Shown in pieces: positions 52,665 to 63,052 of a stretch of 64,000 nucleotides of DNA. The stretch spans positions 1 to 64,000 of the forward strand of contig JACPWG010000087.1 in NCBI GenBank assembly GCA_016197205.1, given 5' to 3'. Position numbers and translations under genes: made by a program. The stretch's first letter is position 1. Each line of letters opens with the position of its first letter. Under the pieces are notes generated by a model that was not told the origin of the DNA, did no database searches, and saw nothing but the letters and a program-made list of their open reading frames with translations. Source of the DNA: Planctomycetota bacterium. GTDB taxonomy: Bacteria > Planctomycetota > MHYJ01 > WSZJ01 > JACPWG01.

Positions 52665-52805
52665 CCGTTCGTAGTTCCGCCTTCAGGCGGAGCGTCAGGT
52701 GGCATGGCCATGCATGCGGACAAGCTTTTGCCGGACGACGGATGCGGTGGAGCGATCCACAGCCATGCCGCCAAACGCGCCGCCTGAAGGCGGAACTACG
52801 AACGG
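52665..52805. mobile_element. 141-bp fold-back element with perfect 26-bp terminal inverted repeats
   Basis: Left end 52665-52690 (CCGTTCGTAGTTCCGCCTTC...) and right end 52780-52805 (...GGCGGAACTACGAACGG) are exact reverse complements. No coding content. A single arm occurs near 16513-16541, and a similar interior arm is inside the 129-bp element at 39112. Confidence 0.85.
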
Positions 52806-52850
52806 CTCTACGGCCTTCGAGGACTGGGGCCGCACTCGGTCAACGGGCTG

Positions 52851-53660
52851 CTACGCGACCGGGTGTGAGGGCAGCAGGTTGTAGCTGCCCCCGTCCTTCG
52901 CGCGCCGCAGCCACTCGGCAACCGTATAGAGCACTTCGTCAAACGGCTCGTCGAGGTCGGTCTCGTCCCATGCCGCCGGGCGCCGGCCGTACGCCCGCAC
53001 GACCTCCTCGACGTACTGGAGCTTCTGCAGGATCACCGGCCGGTCCGCGAACGCCGCCTGCAAGTCGCCGTCGCCGGCGCCGTTTCGCGCCTTCGCCGCG
53101 AGCCAGGTCTGGAAACAGATCGCGAAGTCCTCGTCCGGGTGACGGGCGGCGTAGAGCTTGATCACCTCGCCGCGCCGGAAGCGCTCCTCTTCGCTCGGCC
53201 CGGGGCGCCAGCCCGCCTCAGGGTAGGTCCCGAAGAAGTGCCCGCGGACCCCGAAGAGTCGACGAAACCGCTGCGTACGATAGAGGCGATGGACATACGA
53301 AAAGGCGTGACCGGTCTCGTGACGGAGCGTGATCAACATCTCGTCCGGCGTCCGGACGCGCAGGCCGTTCGACCGCGCAAGACGCCGCCCCCACGTCACG
53401 CCGTCGGTCCAGAGGAGCGCGACGTTCGCCGTCCGGATCACCGTCCCATACTCGGTGCTCAAATAAAAGGTCGGCCGAAGCGCGATCCCCGCGCCCGCAA
53501 GCTCCCCGCGCAGACTCCGGATGTGCCGCTCGAACTGGGTGCCGCGAATGGAGAGTCCCAGCTCGCAAAGCGGACTCTCCAGTCTGCGTGCCCCCACGCC
53601 GCCGGCAGCCGGCCGCCGGGCGGAAAGCGCTGCTCGACCCTGCGCTCCGCGTCCCTTCAT
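52851..53660 (-). CDS. Putative zinc metallopeptidase (HExxH)
   Basis: About 269 residues; ATG 53660 overlaps the stop of the upstream gene (ATGA) and has GGAG ~8 nt before it. The zinc motif is TLRHETGHAFSYVHRLY (HETGH). A third ligand is likely in ARHPDEDFAICFQTWLAAKA, the (D/W)EDFA element seen in related putative metallopeptidases. No signal peptide. The last codons and stop lie against a CACTCGGTCAACGGGCTGCT repeat. Coupled to the ADP-ribosylglycohydrolase; a shared substrate is possible but unproven. Confidence 0.82.
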   Translation of the reverse strand: MKGRGAQGRAALSARRPAAGGVGARRLESPLCELGLSIRGTQFERHIRSLRGELAGAGIALRPTFYLSTEYGTVIRTANVALLWTDGVTWGRRLARSNGLRVRTPDEMLITLRHETGHAFSYVHRLYRTQRFRRLFGVRGHFFGTYPEAGWRPGPSEEERFRRGEVIKLYAARHPDEDFAICFQTWLAAKARNGAGDGDLQAAFADRPVILQKLQYVEEVVRAYGRRPAAWDETDLDEPFDEVLYTVAEWLRRAKDGGSYNLLPSHPVA

Positions 53661-54607
53661 CGTGCCCGCTCCGACGAGCGGCCGTGGCCGGGCGCTTCCG
53701 AGCTCGCGCACAGTGCTCGCGCCACGCTCTCGATCCGCTCCCGGGCCTCGAGGCGTGCGAGCAGGTCCGCGGGCAGGGCGGCCACGCCGTTTCGGGCGCC
53801 AAAGATCCCGCCCGCCATCGCTCCGATCGTGTCGGTGTCCCCGCCAAGGGCCACGACGAACTTCACGAGCTCCATGAAGTCGGTCCGATGCCGGCAGAAG
53901 GCGTACACGGCCGTCACCGCCGACTCGTGCGCCGTGACCGCGGTCCCCAGCCCGCGACTCACCGCACGCAGGTCAGGCGATTCCCCCAGCCAGACGCGGG
54001 CAAGCTCCAGTCGCTTTCGGAACTCCTCCCGCCGGCAACCGGCCAAGAGCGCCGCGAGAAACGCGCCCGGCTCGAAGTCCTCCGCAAGTGCCAGCGCGGT
54101 CGCGCGCGCGATCAGGACGCCACCTTCGACGCCGAGCGGATGGGCATGCGTGATGGACGCCGCGACCTCGGCGGCGCGCGCGAGGGTCTCCGGGTCGGCG
54201 TAATAGAAGAGCCCGAGCGGCGCGGCCCGCATGGCAGCGCCGTTTCCGAGGGAGCCGTCAGGGAAAACCGAGCGGTTCGCGGAGCGCCAGTCCTCACCCT
54301 GGCGAACCCGCGCCAGCAGCTTGCGAGCGCCGTGCCCATACCCACGCCAGGTCTCGTACCCATCGGCCCAGCGCCGGGCGAGCCGATCCGGGTCGAGCCC
54401 ACCGCACTCGACCAGCGACTCGGCGAGCCCCACCGCCATCTGCGTGTCGTCGGTCCACCATAGCTTCTCCCCCCGCGTCCCGCCGACCAGCACCCACAGG
54501 ATGCCGCCCAGGATGCCACCCTCGTGTTTCGCGCCCAGCGCGTCTCCCAGCGCGAGTCCGAGCAGGGAGCCGACGAAGCGCTCTTCGAGGGTCGGAACTG
54601 TCGACAT
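53657..54607 (-). CDS. ADP-ribosylglycohydrolase (DraG family)
   Basis: About 316 residues. ATG 54607 has GGAG upstream; a longer frame to 54691 lacks support. RFVGSLLGLALGDALGAKHE opens the fold. KLWWTDDTQMAVGLAESLVE holds the Asp pair of one magnesium site and VALGGDTDTIGAMAGGIFGA the second GGDTDT motif, so the dinuclear metal site looks complete. It removes ADP-ribose from proteins or from ADP-ribosyl compounds. Whether it is a defence, housekeeping or NAD-related enzyme is not evident from the sequence. Confidence 0.92.
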   Translation of the reverse strand: MSTVPTLEERFVGSLLGLALGDALGAKHEGGILGGILWVLVGGTRGEKLWWTDDTQMAVGLAESLVECGGLDPDRLARRWADGYETWRGYGHGARKLLARVRQGEDWRSANRSVFPDGSLGNGAAMRAAPLGLFYYADPETLARAAEVAASITHAHPLGVEGGVLIARATALALAEDFEPGAFLAALLAGCRREEFRKRLELARVWLGESPDLRAVSRGLGTAVTAHESAVTAVYAFCRHRTDFMELVKFVVALGGDTDTIGAMAGGIFGARNGVAALPADLLARLEARERIESVARALCASSEAPGHGRSSERAR

Positions 54608-54683
54608 GATTTCTCCGTGGGTCGCCTGCCGGCGTCCGCGCCTGCGCGCCATCGACTTCGCGCACCGCCGCGGAGGGCCGAAG

Positions 54684-54701
54684 AGGAGCAACTGTCCCTA
54701 C
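54684..54701. repeat. TAGGGACAGTTGCTCCTC arm overlapping an AAA+ gene stop
   Basis: The stop TAG (54700-54698) is the first triplet of a repeat arm that also makes the inverted repeat at 31511-31553. Confidence 0.6.
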
Positions 54702-57166
54702 TTGTCGATGTCCGCGGCGAGGAGCGTGGACAGCGCGGCGGGGTCCGCATCCTTCAGCGCCGCCACGCGCACCGCTAGGGCGGTGACGCCCGCTTCGAGG
54801 AGCCCGCGCGCCTCCCGCGCGTTGCCGAAGCCCGCCGGCCGGGCGGCCCGCCGCGCCGCCAGGACCTGACGAGCGCGCGCGAGGACCTCCTCCGTCGCGG
54901 TGTAGCCACGCTTTCGCGCCATGCCCGCGAAGATCTCCGCCAGCTCCTGCTCGGAATAGTCCGGGAACTCGAGCACGGTCGGGAAGCGGCTCGCCAGCCC
55001 CGGGTTCGAGTCGAGGAAACGTCGCATGAGGTCGGGGTAGCCAGCCACGATGACGACGAAGCTCTCGCGGCGGTCCTCCATCCACTTCAGCAGCGTGTCC
55101 ACGGCCTCCCGACCGAAGTCCTCCGGGCCCCGTTCGGTCAGCGTGTACGCCTCGTCGAGGAAGAGGATCCCGCCGAGCGCTGACCTCACGACCTCCTCGG
55201 TTTTTTTTGCGGTCTGCCCGACGTAGCCGGCGACGAGGTCGGCGCGCGCGACTTCGACCAGCCGGCCGTGGGCGAGGAACCCGAGGCCGTGCAACACCTC
55301 GGCCAGGATCCGCGCGACCTCCGTCTTTCCGGTGCCGGGGTTCCCGGTGAAGACCATGTGCAGGCTTTGCCCGTGCACGGCAAGGCCGCTCGCCTCGCGC
55401 CGCCGACGCAGCTCGAGCAAAGCGCACAGCTCCGCCACCCGGCGCTTCACCGGCGCGAGCCCGATCAGGCCGTCGAGCCGGGCACGCGCGGCGCCCACCA
55501 CGTCCTCCAGCCCGTGCGCGACGAGCCCCAGCTCCGCCAGCGGAAGGTCGGGCGCGACCAGCCGCGTCAAGGCCTCGCGGTCCGTCGCGGCGCCCGCCTC
55601 CACGAGGCGCGCGGCCTGCCGCTGAATCGCCTTCTCGAAGACCGTTCGCGCCACGCGCGCGTTGCCGAACGTCTCGTCCCGCGACGCGACCAGGTGGCGG
55701 AAGAGCCGCGCCGCCGCGTCGCGCGCGCCGTCGTCCAGCCCGTAAGAGCGCTCCCGCGCCATCGTGTCGAAAATCGAGGCCAGCTCGTCGGCCGCGTAGT
55801 CCGGGAAGTCGACCACGCGGGGAAAGCGGGAACGAAGGCCGGGGTTGCTGTCGAGGAAGCGGCGCATCGGGTCCGGGTAGCCCGCGACGACCACCACGAA
55901 GTCGTCGCGACGGTCCTCCATGGCCTTGAGCAGGGCCTCGATCGCCTCCGCGCCGAAGTCGTTCGAACCCTGACCGCGCGCGAGGGCGTACGCCTCATCA
56001 ATGAAGAGGATCCCTCCCTTGGCGCTGTCGATCGCCCTCGCTGCCTTCGCGGCGGTCTGCCCGACGAAGGACGCAACGAGCCCGCCGCGATCCACCTCCA
56101 CCACGTGTCCCTTTTCGAGCAGGCCGAGCGCGCGCAGGATGCGGCCGAGCAGTCGGGCGACGGTCGTCTTGCCGGTCCCCGGCCCGCCCTGGAACACCAT
56201 GTGCAGTCCGACCGGCGTGGTCGTGAGCCCGGCGCGGCGGCGCAGGGCGTGGACCTGCAGGAACTTCGTCAGCTCTTCGAGGGAGCCCTTCACGGGCGCC
56301 AGGCCGACCAGCTTGTCCAGCTCGGCGCGCGCGGCGGCGAGCCCGGCCTCGTCGATTTCGCGCGGGGCGCCCTGCCCGCCCGCCGGGGGCGCGGCAGGGA
56401 CCGACCCGGCGTTCGAAGGGGCGGCTGCGACCGCGCTCGGGGAAGCGGTCGCGGATGCGGGCCCCGGCTTCGTCTCGGTCCGTGCCGCGTCGGTGGCCGC
56501 CTGCGTCGGGGAGGCGGGGCCGGCGTAGGCGTGCGCGGGCGCGGCAGCCGCCGGCTGTGGGGCGCGCGACTCCCGCTCCACTTCCTCGAGCAGCGCCTGC
56601 CAGGCGTGCGCGGCAGTGCGGGCGTCGAGGAGGTGGTCGAGATGGACGTCGGCGCCCAGCGCGGCGCGCTCGGTGTTCATACGGCGGACGAGGGCGAGCG
56701 CGGCGCGTACGATGGCCGGTTGGCGCGCGAGGTCCGGGACCGACGCGGTCGGCACCTCGTCCGGCCACCCGCCGTCCCCACCGCGACTGCCGACGACCGT
56801 CAAGAGCTTCCGCAGGGCCTCGATCGTCCAGGCCGAGCGCGAGACGAACTCCGGCGGGCCTTTTCGGCCCCCCCAGGCCTGGAGCAGCTTGAGCAGGACG
56901 AGCACGTGACCGAACCCGATCGTCCCCTTTTCCAGCAAGCGTACCGCTCGCGTGACCGCGGGATCCAGCCCCGCCGCCGTCGCGGCCGCCGCCGTGGGCG
57001 CGGGCGCGGGCGCGCCGGCGACCAGCGCGCCGTCCGGCCCCAGGCGAAGGGCCTTCCCGCATGCGCCGCAGCGCGGCAGCTTCCCTGCGGCCACGGCCTT
57101 CCGGATCTCGGCGGGCTCCGGGAGCGCGATCCTCTTTCCGCAGTTTGGACACGGGAGCCTTCGCAT
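54698..57166 (-). CDS. Tandem AAA+ ATPase (CbbX/SpoVK-like) with N-terminal zinc ribbon
   Basis: About 822 residues. The zinc ribbon is CPNCGKRIALPEPAEIRK...CGACGKAL (1-45). A helical region (60-200) and an Ala/Pro linker (205-285) follow. AAA-1 (about 300-545) has VFQGGPGTGKTTVARLLGRI, ILFIDEAYALARGQGS and FVVVVAGYPDPMRRFLDSNP. AAA-2 (about 560-800) has VFTGNPGTGKTEVARILAEV and GILFLDEAYTLTERGPEDFG. Both keep Walker A, Walker B and sensor motifs, as in the CbbX/SpoVK clade, which remodels protein assemblies. Targets are unknown. Its stop lies in a repeat arm. Confidence 0.93.
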   Translation of the reverse strand: MRRLPCPNCGKRIALPEPAEIRKAVAAGKLPRCGACGKALRLGPDGALVAGAPAPAPTAAAATAAGLDPAVTRAVRLLEKGTIGFGHVLVLLKLLQAWGGRKGPPEFVSRSAWTIEALRKLLTVVGSRGGDGGWPDEVPTASVPDLARQPAIVRAALALVRRMNTERAALGADVHLDHLLDARTAAHAWQALLEEVERESRAPQPAAAAPAHAYAGPASPTQAATDAARTETKPGPASATASPSAVAAAPSNAGSVPAAPPAGGQGAPREIDEAGLAAARAELDKLVGLAPVKGSLEELTKFLQVHALRRRAGLTTTPVGLHMVFQGGPGTGKTTVARLLGRILRALGLLEKGHVVEVDRGGLVASFVGQTAAKAARAIDSAKGGILFIDEAYALARGQGSNDFGAEAIEALLKAMEDRRDDFVVVVAGYPDPMRRFLDSNPGLRSRFPRVVDFPDYAADELASIFDTMARERSYGLDDGARDAAARLFRHLVASRDETFGNARVARTVFEKAIQRQAARLVEAGAATDREALTRLVAPDLPLAELGLVAHGLEDVVGAARARLDGLIGLAPVKRRVAELCALLELRRRREASGLAVHGQSLHMVFTGNPGTGKTEVARILAEVLHGLGFLAHGRLVEVARADLVAGYVGQTAKKTEEVVRSALGGILFLDEAYTLTERGPEDFGREAVDTLLKWMEDRRESFVVIVAGYPDLMRRFLDSNPGLASRFPTVLEFPDYSEQELAEIFAGMARKRGYTATEEVLARARQVLAARRAARPAGFGNAREARGLLEAGVTALAVRVAALKDADPAALSTLLAADIDK

Positions 57167-57200
57167 CCAGCCACGCCCTTCAGCAGATCAGGTGAACACC

Positions 57201-58712
57201 CTATGCGCGCTTGCGCGCCGGCAGCCCGACGACCGCCATGCAGCCCGCCGCGCCCCAGCACAGCCAGGGAAAAACCCAGCCGTAGCGGACGTAGAGCGAC
57301 GTGTCCGACCTGAAGGCAACCTCACCCCTCAGCACCGCGCCGTTCGCGTCTGAATCCAGCCTCGCCGCCACCCGGCCCCAGGGATCGAAGATCGCCGTGA
57401 CGCCCGAGCTACCGGTCCTCACGACGAAGCGCCGGTTTTCGACCGCGCGGAGCGGCGCCATCGCGACGTGCTGCGCGTGCTGGACCGGACCCCAATGCCG
57501 CGCATCCATGGTCGGGGCGGCGAGCAGGCCCGCCCCCCGGAGCGTCAGGTTCCGCGCGAGGGCAGGGTAATCGAGATCATAGCAGATGAGCACGCCCAGG
57601 CCGCCCCAGGGCGTGGGCAACGCCTCCTGGCTCGCCGCCGGGAGTCCGTCGTCGAAAAACTGCACCGGCTGGGACTTCGCCTGCCGGCCCGCGATCTCCG
57701 CGTCCGGCCCGAGGAGGAAGGCGGTGTTTCGAAACGCGCCCTGCGCCCCGCTCGCGCCCCCCGAAAGCGCGAGCCCGCTGGGCCCGTCTCCGGCACACGA
57801 CTCCGTCGCGCCGAAGAGCACGTACGCGCCGAGACGCCGGGCCTCACCCCCGAACACCTCGAGGTGCTCGCAACCCTGCGACATCCGGTTGAACGTGGCG
57901 TACTCCGGCAAGACGTACAGCTCGGGCGCGGGCGCGCGCTCCGCCGCCTTGCGGATCGCGGTCGCGAACATCGAGGCCGCGATGCCCTCCCCCTGGACGC
58001 ACGCGACCCGCACCTTGGCCTCCGCCTCGGCCTCGCTCAGGGCCAGCCTGCCGACCCCTTCCACTCCGAGCACGCCCGCGATGAGACCCGCGAGGACCGC
58101 GCCCCGTCGACGCACGGCGAGAGCGAGCACCGCAGCCGCCGCCGCGCCGTTCACGAGCACCACGAGGAAGGAGAGGCCGTAGATCCCGGTCACCGACGCC
58201 ACCTGGAGGAGACCCAGCGAGGCGTGCTGGGAGTACCCGAGGCCGAGCCAGCCGTTTCGCAGCGGCCACAGCTCCGACCGAAAATGCTCGCCGACCACCC
58301 ACAGCGCCGGCGCCCCCCAGACCAGGAACCCATGTCCCCATCGTCGCACGCCGAGCACGACCAGGCCCGCATACAACGCGAGGAACCCGGCCTGGATCGC
58401 GTGCAGGATCCCCGCCGACGCCCCGAAGATCCCGTAGAACCACGAGAGCGAGATGGACATCCAACCGAGACCGGTTACGAGGCCCAGGGCGACGGCGGCC
58501 TTCTCCCCCACGCGGTCGATCCCGACGAAGAGCGGGACGAGGGCGACCCACGCGAGCCAACCCAGGTCCCAGGGCGGAAAGGACAGCGCAAGGAGGAGGG
58601 CGGAGGCAAGCGCGGCGAGGAAGCCCGCCGCGAGCGTGGCGGGAATCGGCGCCGCCGCCGCGGGCTCGGCCGTCGGGCTCGTCGCATCGATCAGCATTGC
58701 GGGACCGCTCAC
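57201..58712 (-). CDS. lnt: Apolipoprotein N-acyltransferase
   Basis: Final step of lipoprotein maturation, in the cytoplasmic membrane. About 503 residues from GTG 58712, which overlaps the upstream stop (GTGA). Multiple helices (LLLALSFPPWDLGWLAWVAL, VALGLVTGLGWMSISLSWFY) precede the nitrilase-like domain. The catalytic triad is Glu in ELYVLPEYATFNRM, Lys in AGRQAKSQPVQFFDDG and Cys in GGLGVLICYDLDYPAL. The C-terminal helix is YGWVFPWLCWGAAGCMAVVG. The window has at least one lipoprotein (6459) and a lipobox flavoprotein (43223) as possible substrates. Confidence 0.93.
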   Translation of the reverse strand: MSGPAMLIDATSPTAEPAAAAPIPATLAAGFLAALASALLLALSFPPWDLGWLAWVALVPLFVGIDRVGEKAAVALGLVTGLGWMSISLSWFYGIFGASAGILHAIQAGFLALYAGLVVLGVRRWGHGFLVWGAPALWVVGEHFRSELWPLRNGWLGLGYSQHASLGLLQVASVTGIYGLSFLVVLVNGAAAAAVLALAVRRRGAVLAGLIAGVLGVEGVGRLALSEAEAEAKVRVACVQGEGIAASMFATAIRKAAERAPAPELYVLPEYATFNRMSQGCEHLEVFGGEARRLGAYVLFGATESCAGDGPSGLALSGGASGAQGAFRNTAFLLGPDAEIAGRQAKSQPVQFFDDGLPAASQEALPTPWGGLGVLICYDLDYPALARNLTLRGAGLLAAPTMDARHWGPVQHAQHVAMAPLRAVENRRFVVRTGSSGVTAIFDPWGRVAARLDSDANGAVLRGEVAFRSDTSLYVRYGWVFPWLCWGAAGCMAVVGLPARKRA

Positions 58713-59017
58713 TTGATCCGGTTCCGGATGCGCCGCAGCGCCTCCGCCGCGGCCGCACGGACACCCGCGTCCGGGTCGGCGAGCGCGGCGTCGAGCGCGG
58801 GCTCCGCGGGTTCTGCGGACGGACCTACCTCACCGAGCGCCTGCGCCGCCGCGACCCGGACCGCCGGGTCCGCGGCTCGCAGCCCGTCGACGCACCGTCG
58901 CACGAAGCGTTGCCGCTCCTCGGTTTTCGCGAGGTGCCAGGAGCTCGTCATCACGGCGAGGCCGGCGCAGAAAACCAGCACGGCAACGACCAACCGCTTA
59001 CCGCGTGGCGAACGCAT
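58709..59017 (-). CDS. Small membrane-anchored HEAT-repeat protein
   Basis: About 102 residues from ATG 59017. One N-terminal helix, RLVVAVLVFCAGLAVMTSSW, is followed by two HEAT-like repeats (DGLRAADPAVRVAAAQALGE, DAALADPDAGVRAAAAEALR). Stop and lnt start overlap by GTGA, so it belongs to the lnt operon. HEAT repeats mediate protein contacts; no enzymatic function is expected. This short form may be a remnant of a longer protein, but start and stop look intact. Confidence 0.8.
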   Translation of the reverse strand: MRSPRGKRLVVAVLVFCAGLAVMTSSWHLAKTEERQRFVRRCVDGLRAADPAVRVAAAQALGEVGPSAEPAEPALDAALADPDAGVRAAAAEALRRIRNRIK

Positions 59018-59133
59018 GGGCGCTTCCCACTCACTGCCACCGCTCTCGCCTCGGCGGGCTGCCGGTCAGGCCCGTGAAGTACACCACCCGGCAGCACGAG
59101 CGCCGCGACACCGCGCAAAGCACGAGCGGCACA

Positions 59134-59436
59134 CGGAACCGCGACCGTCAGGGAGCGGTCTCACCGCGTCCTTCCTAGCGGCCCGTGGACGAACTTCGGA
59201 CACAGTCGTCAACTCTGTCACGGCGGGTCCTAACCCATGCGGCCGTTCGCGCGGGCCGGAGGCCCGCGCCCCCAGGCATCGTGCCTGGACTTCGTCAACG
59301 GGCCACTAGCGATCGTGTTCGAACTCGCGCATCCTCTCGTAGACCTGTCCCCGGCCGTCCATCCCGCGTCGGCGAAGTCGAGCCCAGGGGAACCGACGGA
59401 CACGCCGAGGCCGCTCCTTCACGGTCGCGGTTCCGC
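59134..59436. repeat. Two GACCGTGAGGGAGCGGTC palindromes and a fold-back element
   Basis: REP copies at 59134-59164 and, inverted, 59408-59436. Between them 59174-59312 is the GCGGGCCGGAGGCCCGC fold-back element, with ends TAGCGGCCCGTGGACGAACT and its imperfect inverse GGACTTCGTCAACGGGCCAC. No gene in 59018-59539. Confidence 0.7.
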
Positions 59437-59539
59437 ACCGCGCGGCTGCCGCGTCGCTTGACACTCCCCGGCTCGCGTGCTACCCTCCGCCGCTCCCAGG
59501 GTAATGTAGCCGCTTCATCACCACCGGGAGGCTCCTCGC

Positions 59540-60958
59540 ATGACCACGCCTACGGCGAAGCCCGTAGACCGCGCGCTTGCGCGCTTCGAACGCCGCCGCG
59601 CGGACTTCGTCGAAGACCTGAAGACCCTCGTCCGTATCCCGAGCGTCAGCTTCGACGGCTTCCCGGCCGCGGAGGTCGCGCGCTCCGCCGACGCGGTCGC
59701 CCGACTGCTGCGCGAGCGCGGACTCGAGCACGTCGAAGTGCTCAGGCTCGGCGACGCCCACCCGTACGTGTACGCGGACTGGCTGCACGCGCCCGGCCAC
59801 CCGACCGTGCTGCTCTACGCCCACCACGACGTCCAGCCGCCGGGCAGAACGGAGAAATGGCTGAGCCCGCCGTTCGAGCCGATCGAACGGGACGGCCGCC
59901 TGTACGGGCGCGGGACCGCGGACGACAAGGGGGGCATCGTCGTCCACACGTCGTCGATCGCAAGCTGGCTCGAGGAGGGGCTGCCGCTGCCGGTCAACGT
60001 CCGGCTTGTCATCGAAGGGGAAGAAGAGGTCGGCTCCGAGCACCTGCTCGCCTTCCTCCAGGAATACCGGCCGCGACTCTCCGCGGACGTCATGGTCCTC
60101 GCCGACTCCGGCAATTTCGACACGGGCTTCCCGTCGCTCACGACCACGCTCCGCGGTCTGGTCACGGTCGAGGTCGAGCTGCGCGCCCTCGAAGGCTCGG
60201 TCCACTCGGGCATGTGGGGCGGCCCGATCCCGGATCCGGTCCAGGGGCTTTGCCGGCTCCTCGCCTCGCTGACCGACGACCAGGGGCGCATCGCGGTGGC
60301 CGGGATCTACGACCGCGTCCGGCCGCTCACGCCGGCCGAGCGCGAGTCCGCGCGACGCCTGCCCGCGAACGAGGCGGATTTCCGCCGGCAGGCCGGGGTC
60401 CTCCCCGGCGTACACACCTGGGGCGGCGGCGAAAACGTCTTCGTCCAGACCTGGCGGCTCCCCTCGCTCGCGATCAACGCCATCCAGTCGTCCTCGCGCG
60501 CGCAGGCGGGAAACACGATCAACGACGCCGCGTGGGCGCGCGTCGGCATTCGCATCGTGCCGGACATGGAGCCGGAAGACGTCCAGCGCCGGCTCCTCGA
60601 GCACCTCGAGGCGCGCGTGCCGTGGGGGCTCCGGCTCACCGTGCACGGGCACGCGCCCGCGAAGTGGTGGATGACGGAGCCGGTCGGGCCCGCGTTCGAC
60701 GCCGCGACCGCCGCCCTGCGTCAGGGCTACGGCAAGGAGCCGATCATGATCGGCGTCGGCGGCACCATCCCGTTCGCCGGCCCGTTCGGCGAGGCCCTCG
60801 GCGGCGCGCCCGCGCTGCTCACGGGAGTCGAGGACCCCTACACGAAGGCCCACGGCGAAAACGAGAGCATGCACCTCGGCGAGTTCGATCGCTCGATCCG
60901 CAGCCAGATCCACTTCTTCGCGGAACTGGCGGCCCGCTGGCCGGGAGAGGGCCGGTAG
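59540..60958 (+). CDS. M20-family dipeptidase/deacylase
   Basis: About 472 residues, ATG 59540. Metal-binding motifs: VLLYAHHDVQPPGRTEKW (His, Asp), YGRGTADDKGGI (bridging Asp), IEGEEEVGSEHLLAFL (catalytic Glu), VMVLADSGNF (Asp) and a C-terminal AHGENESMHLGEF (His). ALEGSVHSGMWGGPIPDP is the lid/dimerisation domain seen in M20 dipeptidases. No signal peptide, so it is cytoplasmic and probably cleaves dipeptides or N-acyl amino acids. It stands alone. Confidence 0.93.
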   Translation: MTTPTAKPVDRALARFERRRADFVEDLKTLVRIPSVSFDGFPAAEVARSADAVARLLRERGLEHVEVLRLGDAHPYVYADWLHAPGHPTVLLYAHHDVQPPGRTEKWLSPPFEPIERDGRLYGRGTADDKGGIVVHTSSIASWLEEGLPLPVNVRLVIEGEEEVGSEHLLAFLQEYRPRLSADVMVLADSGNFDTGFPSLTTTLRGLVTVEVELRALEGSVHSGMWGGPIPDPVQGLCRLLASLTDDQGRIAVAGIYDRVRPLTPAERESARRLPANEADFRRQAGVLPGVHTWGGGENVFVQTWRLPSLAINAIQSSSRAQAGNTINDAAWARVGIRIVPDMEPEDVQRRLLEHLEARVPWGLRLTVHGHAPAKWWMTEPVGPAFDAATAALRQGYGKEPIMIGVGGTIPFAGPFGEALGGAPALLTGVEDPYTKAHGENESMHLGEFDRSIRSQIHFFAELAARWPGEGR

Positions 60959-61086
60959 CCGAGGGTTGCGCGTCCGCGCTGGAGTATACAGAATTCCCCG
61001 GCCGAGTGCGATGGAAACGAGGGCCGAAAGGAACGCACATCAAACCGGGATCTGTTCCTTCCCCCCCATCCGTCCGACAGCGCCAC

Positions 61087-61226
61087 GGAGATCCGCGGAG
61101 CGGCGGCGCGCGCGGCGGCCTTCCTCGCCGGGAACGGGAAAAAGGCGGAGGGGGACGCCTTCGACGCCACGGTCCTGCGCGCGGTGCAGGCCCAGGCCGC
61201 GAAGAAGGGCAGCCGCTACGAGTAGC
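61087..61226 (+). pseudogene. C-terminal fragment of an unidentified gene
   Basis: IRGAAARAAAFLAGNGKKAE then FDATVLRAVQAQAAKKGSRY ends in TAG at about 61226. It has the helical, alanine-rich look of a real C-terminus, but no start or upstream domain exists in frame. It lies 12 nt from element copy 4. Identity unknown. Confidence 0.45.
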
Positions 61227-61238
61227 GGCGGAGCCTAA

Positions 61239-61402
61239 GGACCGCCCCACAGAATTGGGTGACCAATTTCCTCGGCGATTTCGGCCGCCTGCTTCGTTGC
61301 GCTCGCTCGACGTAGTTCTCCGTTACTACGCCTCGCTCGCGCGCCTCGCGGGCTGCCGAACTTGCCTTCGGCTATGGGTCACCGACTTCCGTGGAGCGGT
61401 AC
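61239..61402 (+). mobile_element. 164-bp TNA palindromic element, copy 4 (complete)
   Basis: GGACCGCCCCACAGAATTGG ... CCGTGGAGCGGTAC, flanked by TAA (61236-61238 and 61403-61405). The first GT is mutated to GG. Same length and orientation as copy 2. Confidence 0.92.
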
Positions 61403-61433
61403 TAAAGCACGCCCTGACCACCCCGGGTGCCCG

Positions 61434-61468
61434 GACCGGGAGGTCTTTGGACCTCCCGGTCTTTTTTT
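61434..61468 (+). terminator. Rho-independent terminator
   Basis: GACCGGGAGGTC-TTTG-GACCTCCCGGTC followed by TTTTTTT: 12-bp stem and T tract. It lies downstream of the fragment and element, upstream of the pilin-like gene. Confidence 0.92.
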
Positions 61469-61597
61469 GCCAAGACGTGCAGCATTTCGCTTGAATCCGG
61501 TCCCCCCGAATTGATACGCTTCTGCTGTCCCGGGTTCGTGCGGCCCGGGCGCCTCACCGAGACGCCCGCCCCCCGTCTCCGCTTTCGAGGTCCGGCC

Positions 61598-62764
<1,167 letters not shown>

Positions 62765-62781
62765 GCGCGGGCGGCGCCAAT

Positions 62782-62812
62782 CGGAACCGCGACCGTGAGG
62801 GAGCGGTCTCGG
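62782..62812. repeat. REP-like palindrome, GACCGTGAGGGAGCGGTC family
   Basis: CGGAACCGCGACCGTGAGGG followed by AGCGGTCTC, 18 nt after the pilin-like gene stop. The remainder of 62813-63052 has no recognised gene. Confidence 0.8.
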
Positions 62813-63052
62813 CGCGGCCGACCGATCCGCCCTGTTCCTTCTCGCCCTCGGTTGGCAACGCTCGAACCGCGACTCTTCGAGTTGAGAGTTCCTGCCCGGA
62901 AAAGCGAGCTCACGCACGATCCTGTCACGGAAGAGCGACGCCTGCAGCGTCTCGTATTCTGTGGAATCCCGCGGAAACTGTCAAATCCGTGGTTGCAGTG
63001 GTGTTCTAGCACCGGAAAAAGGCGGCAACGACATTCGAGGGCTGGTGGCGCA

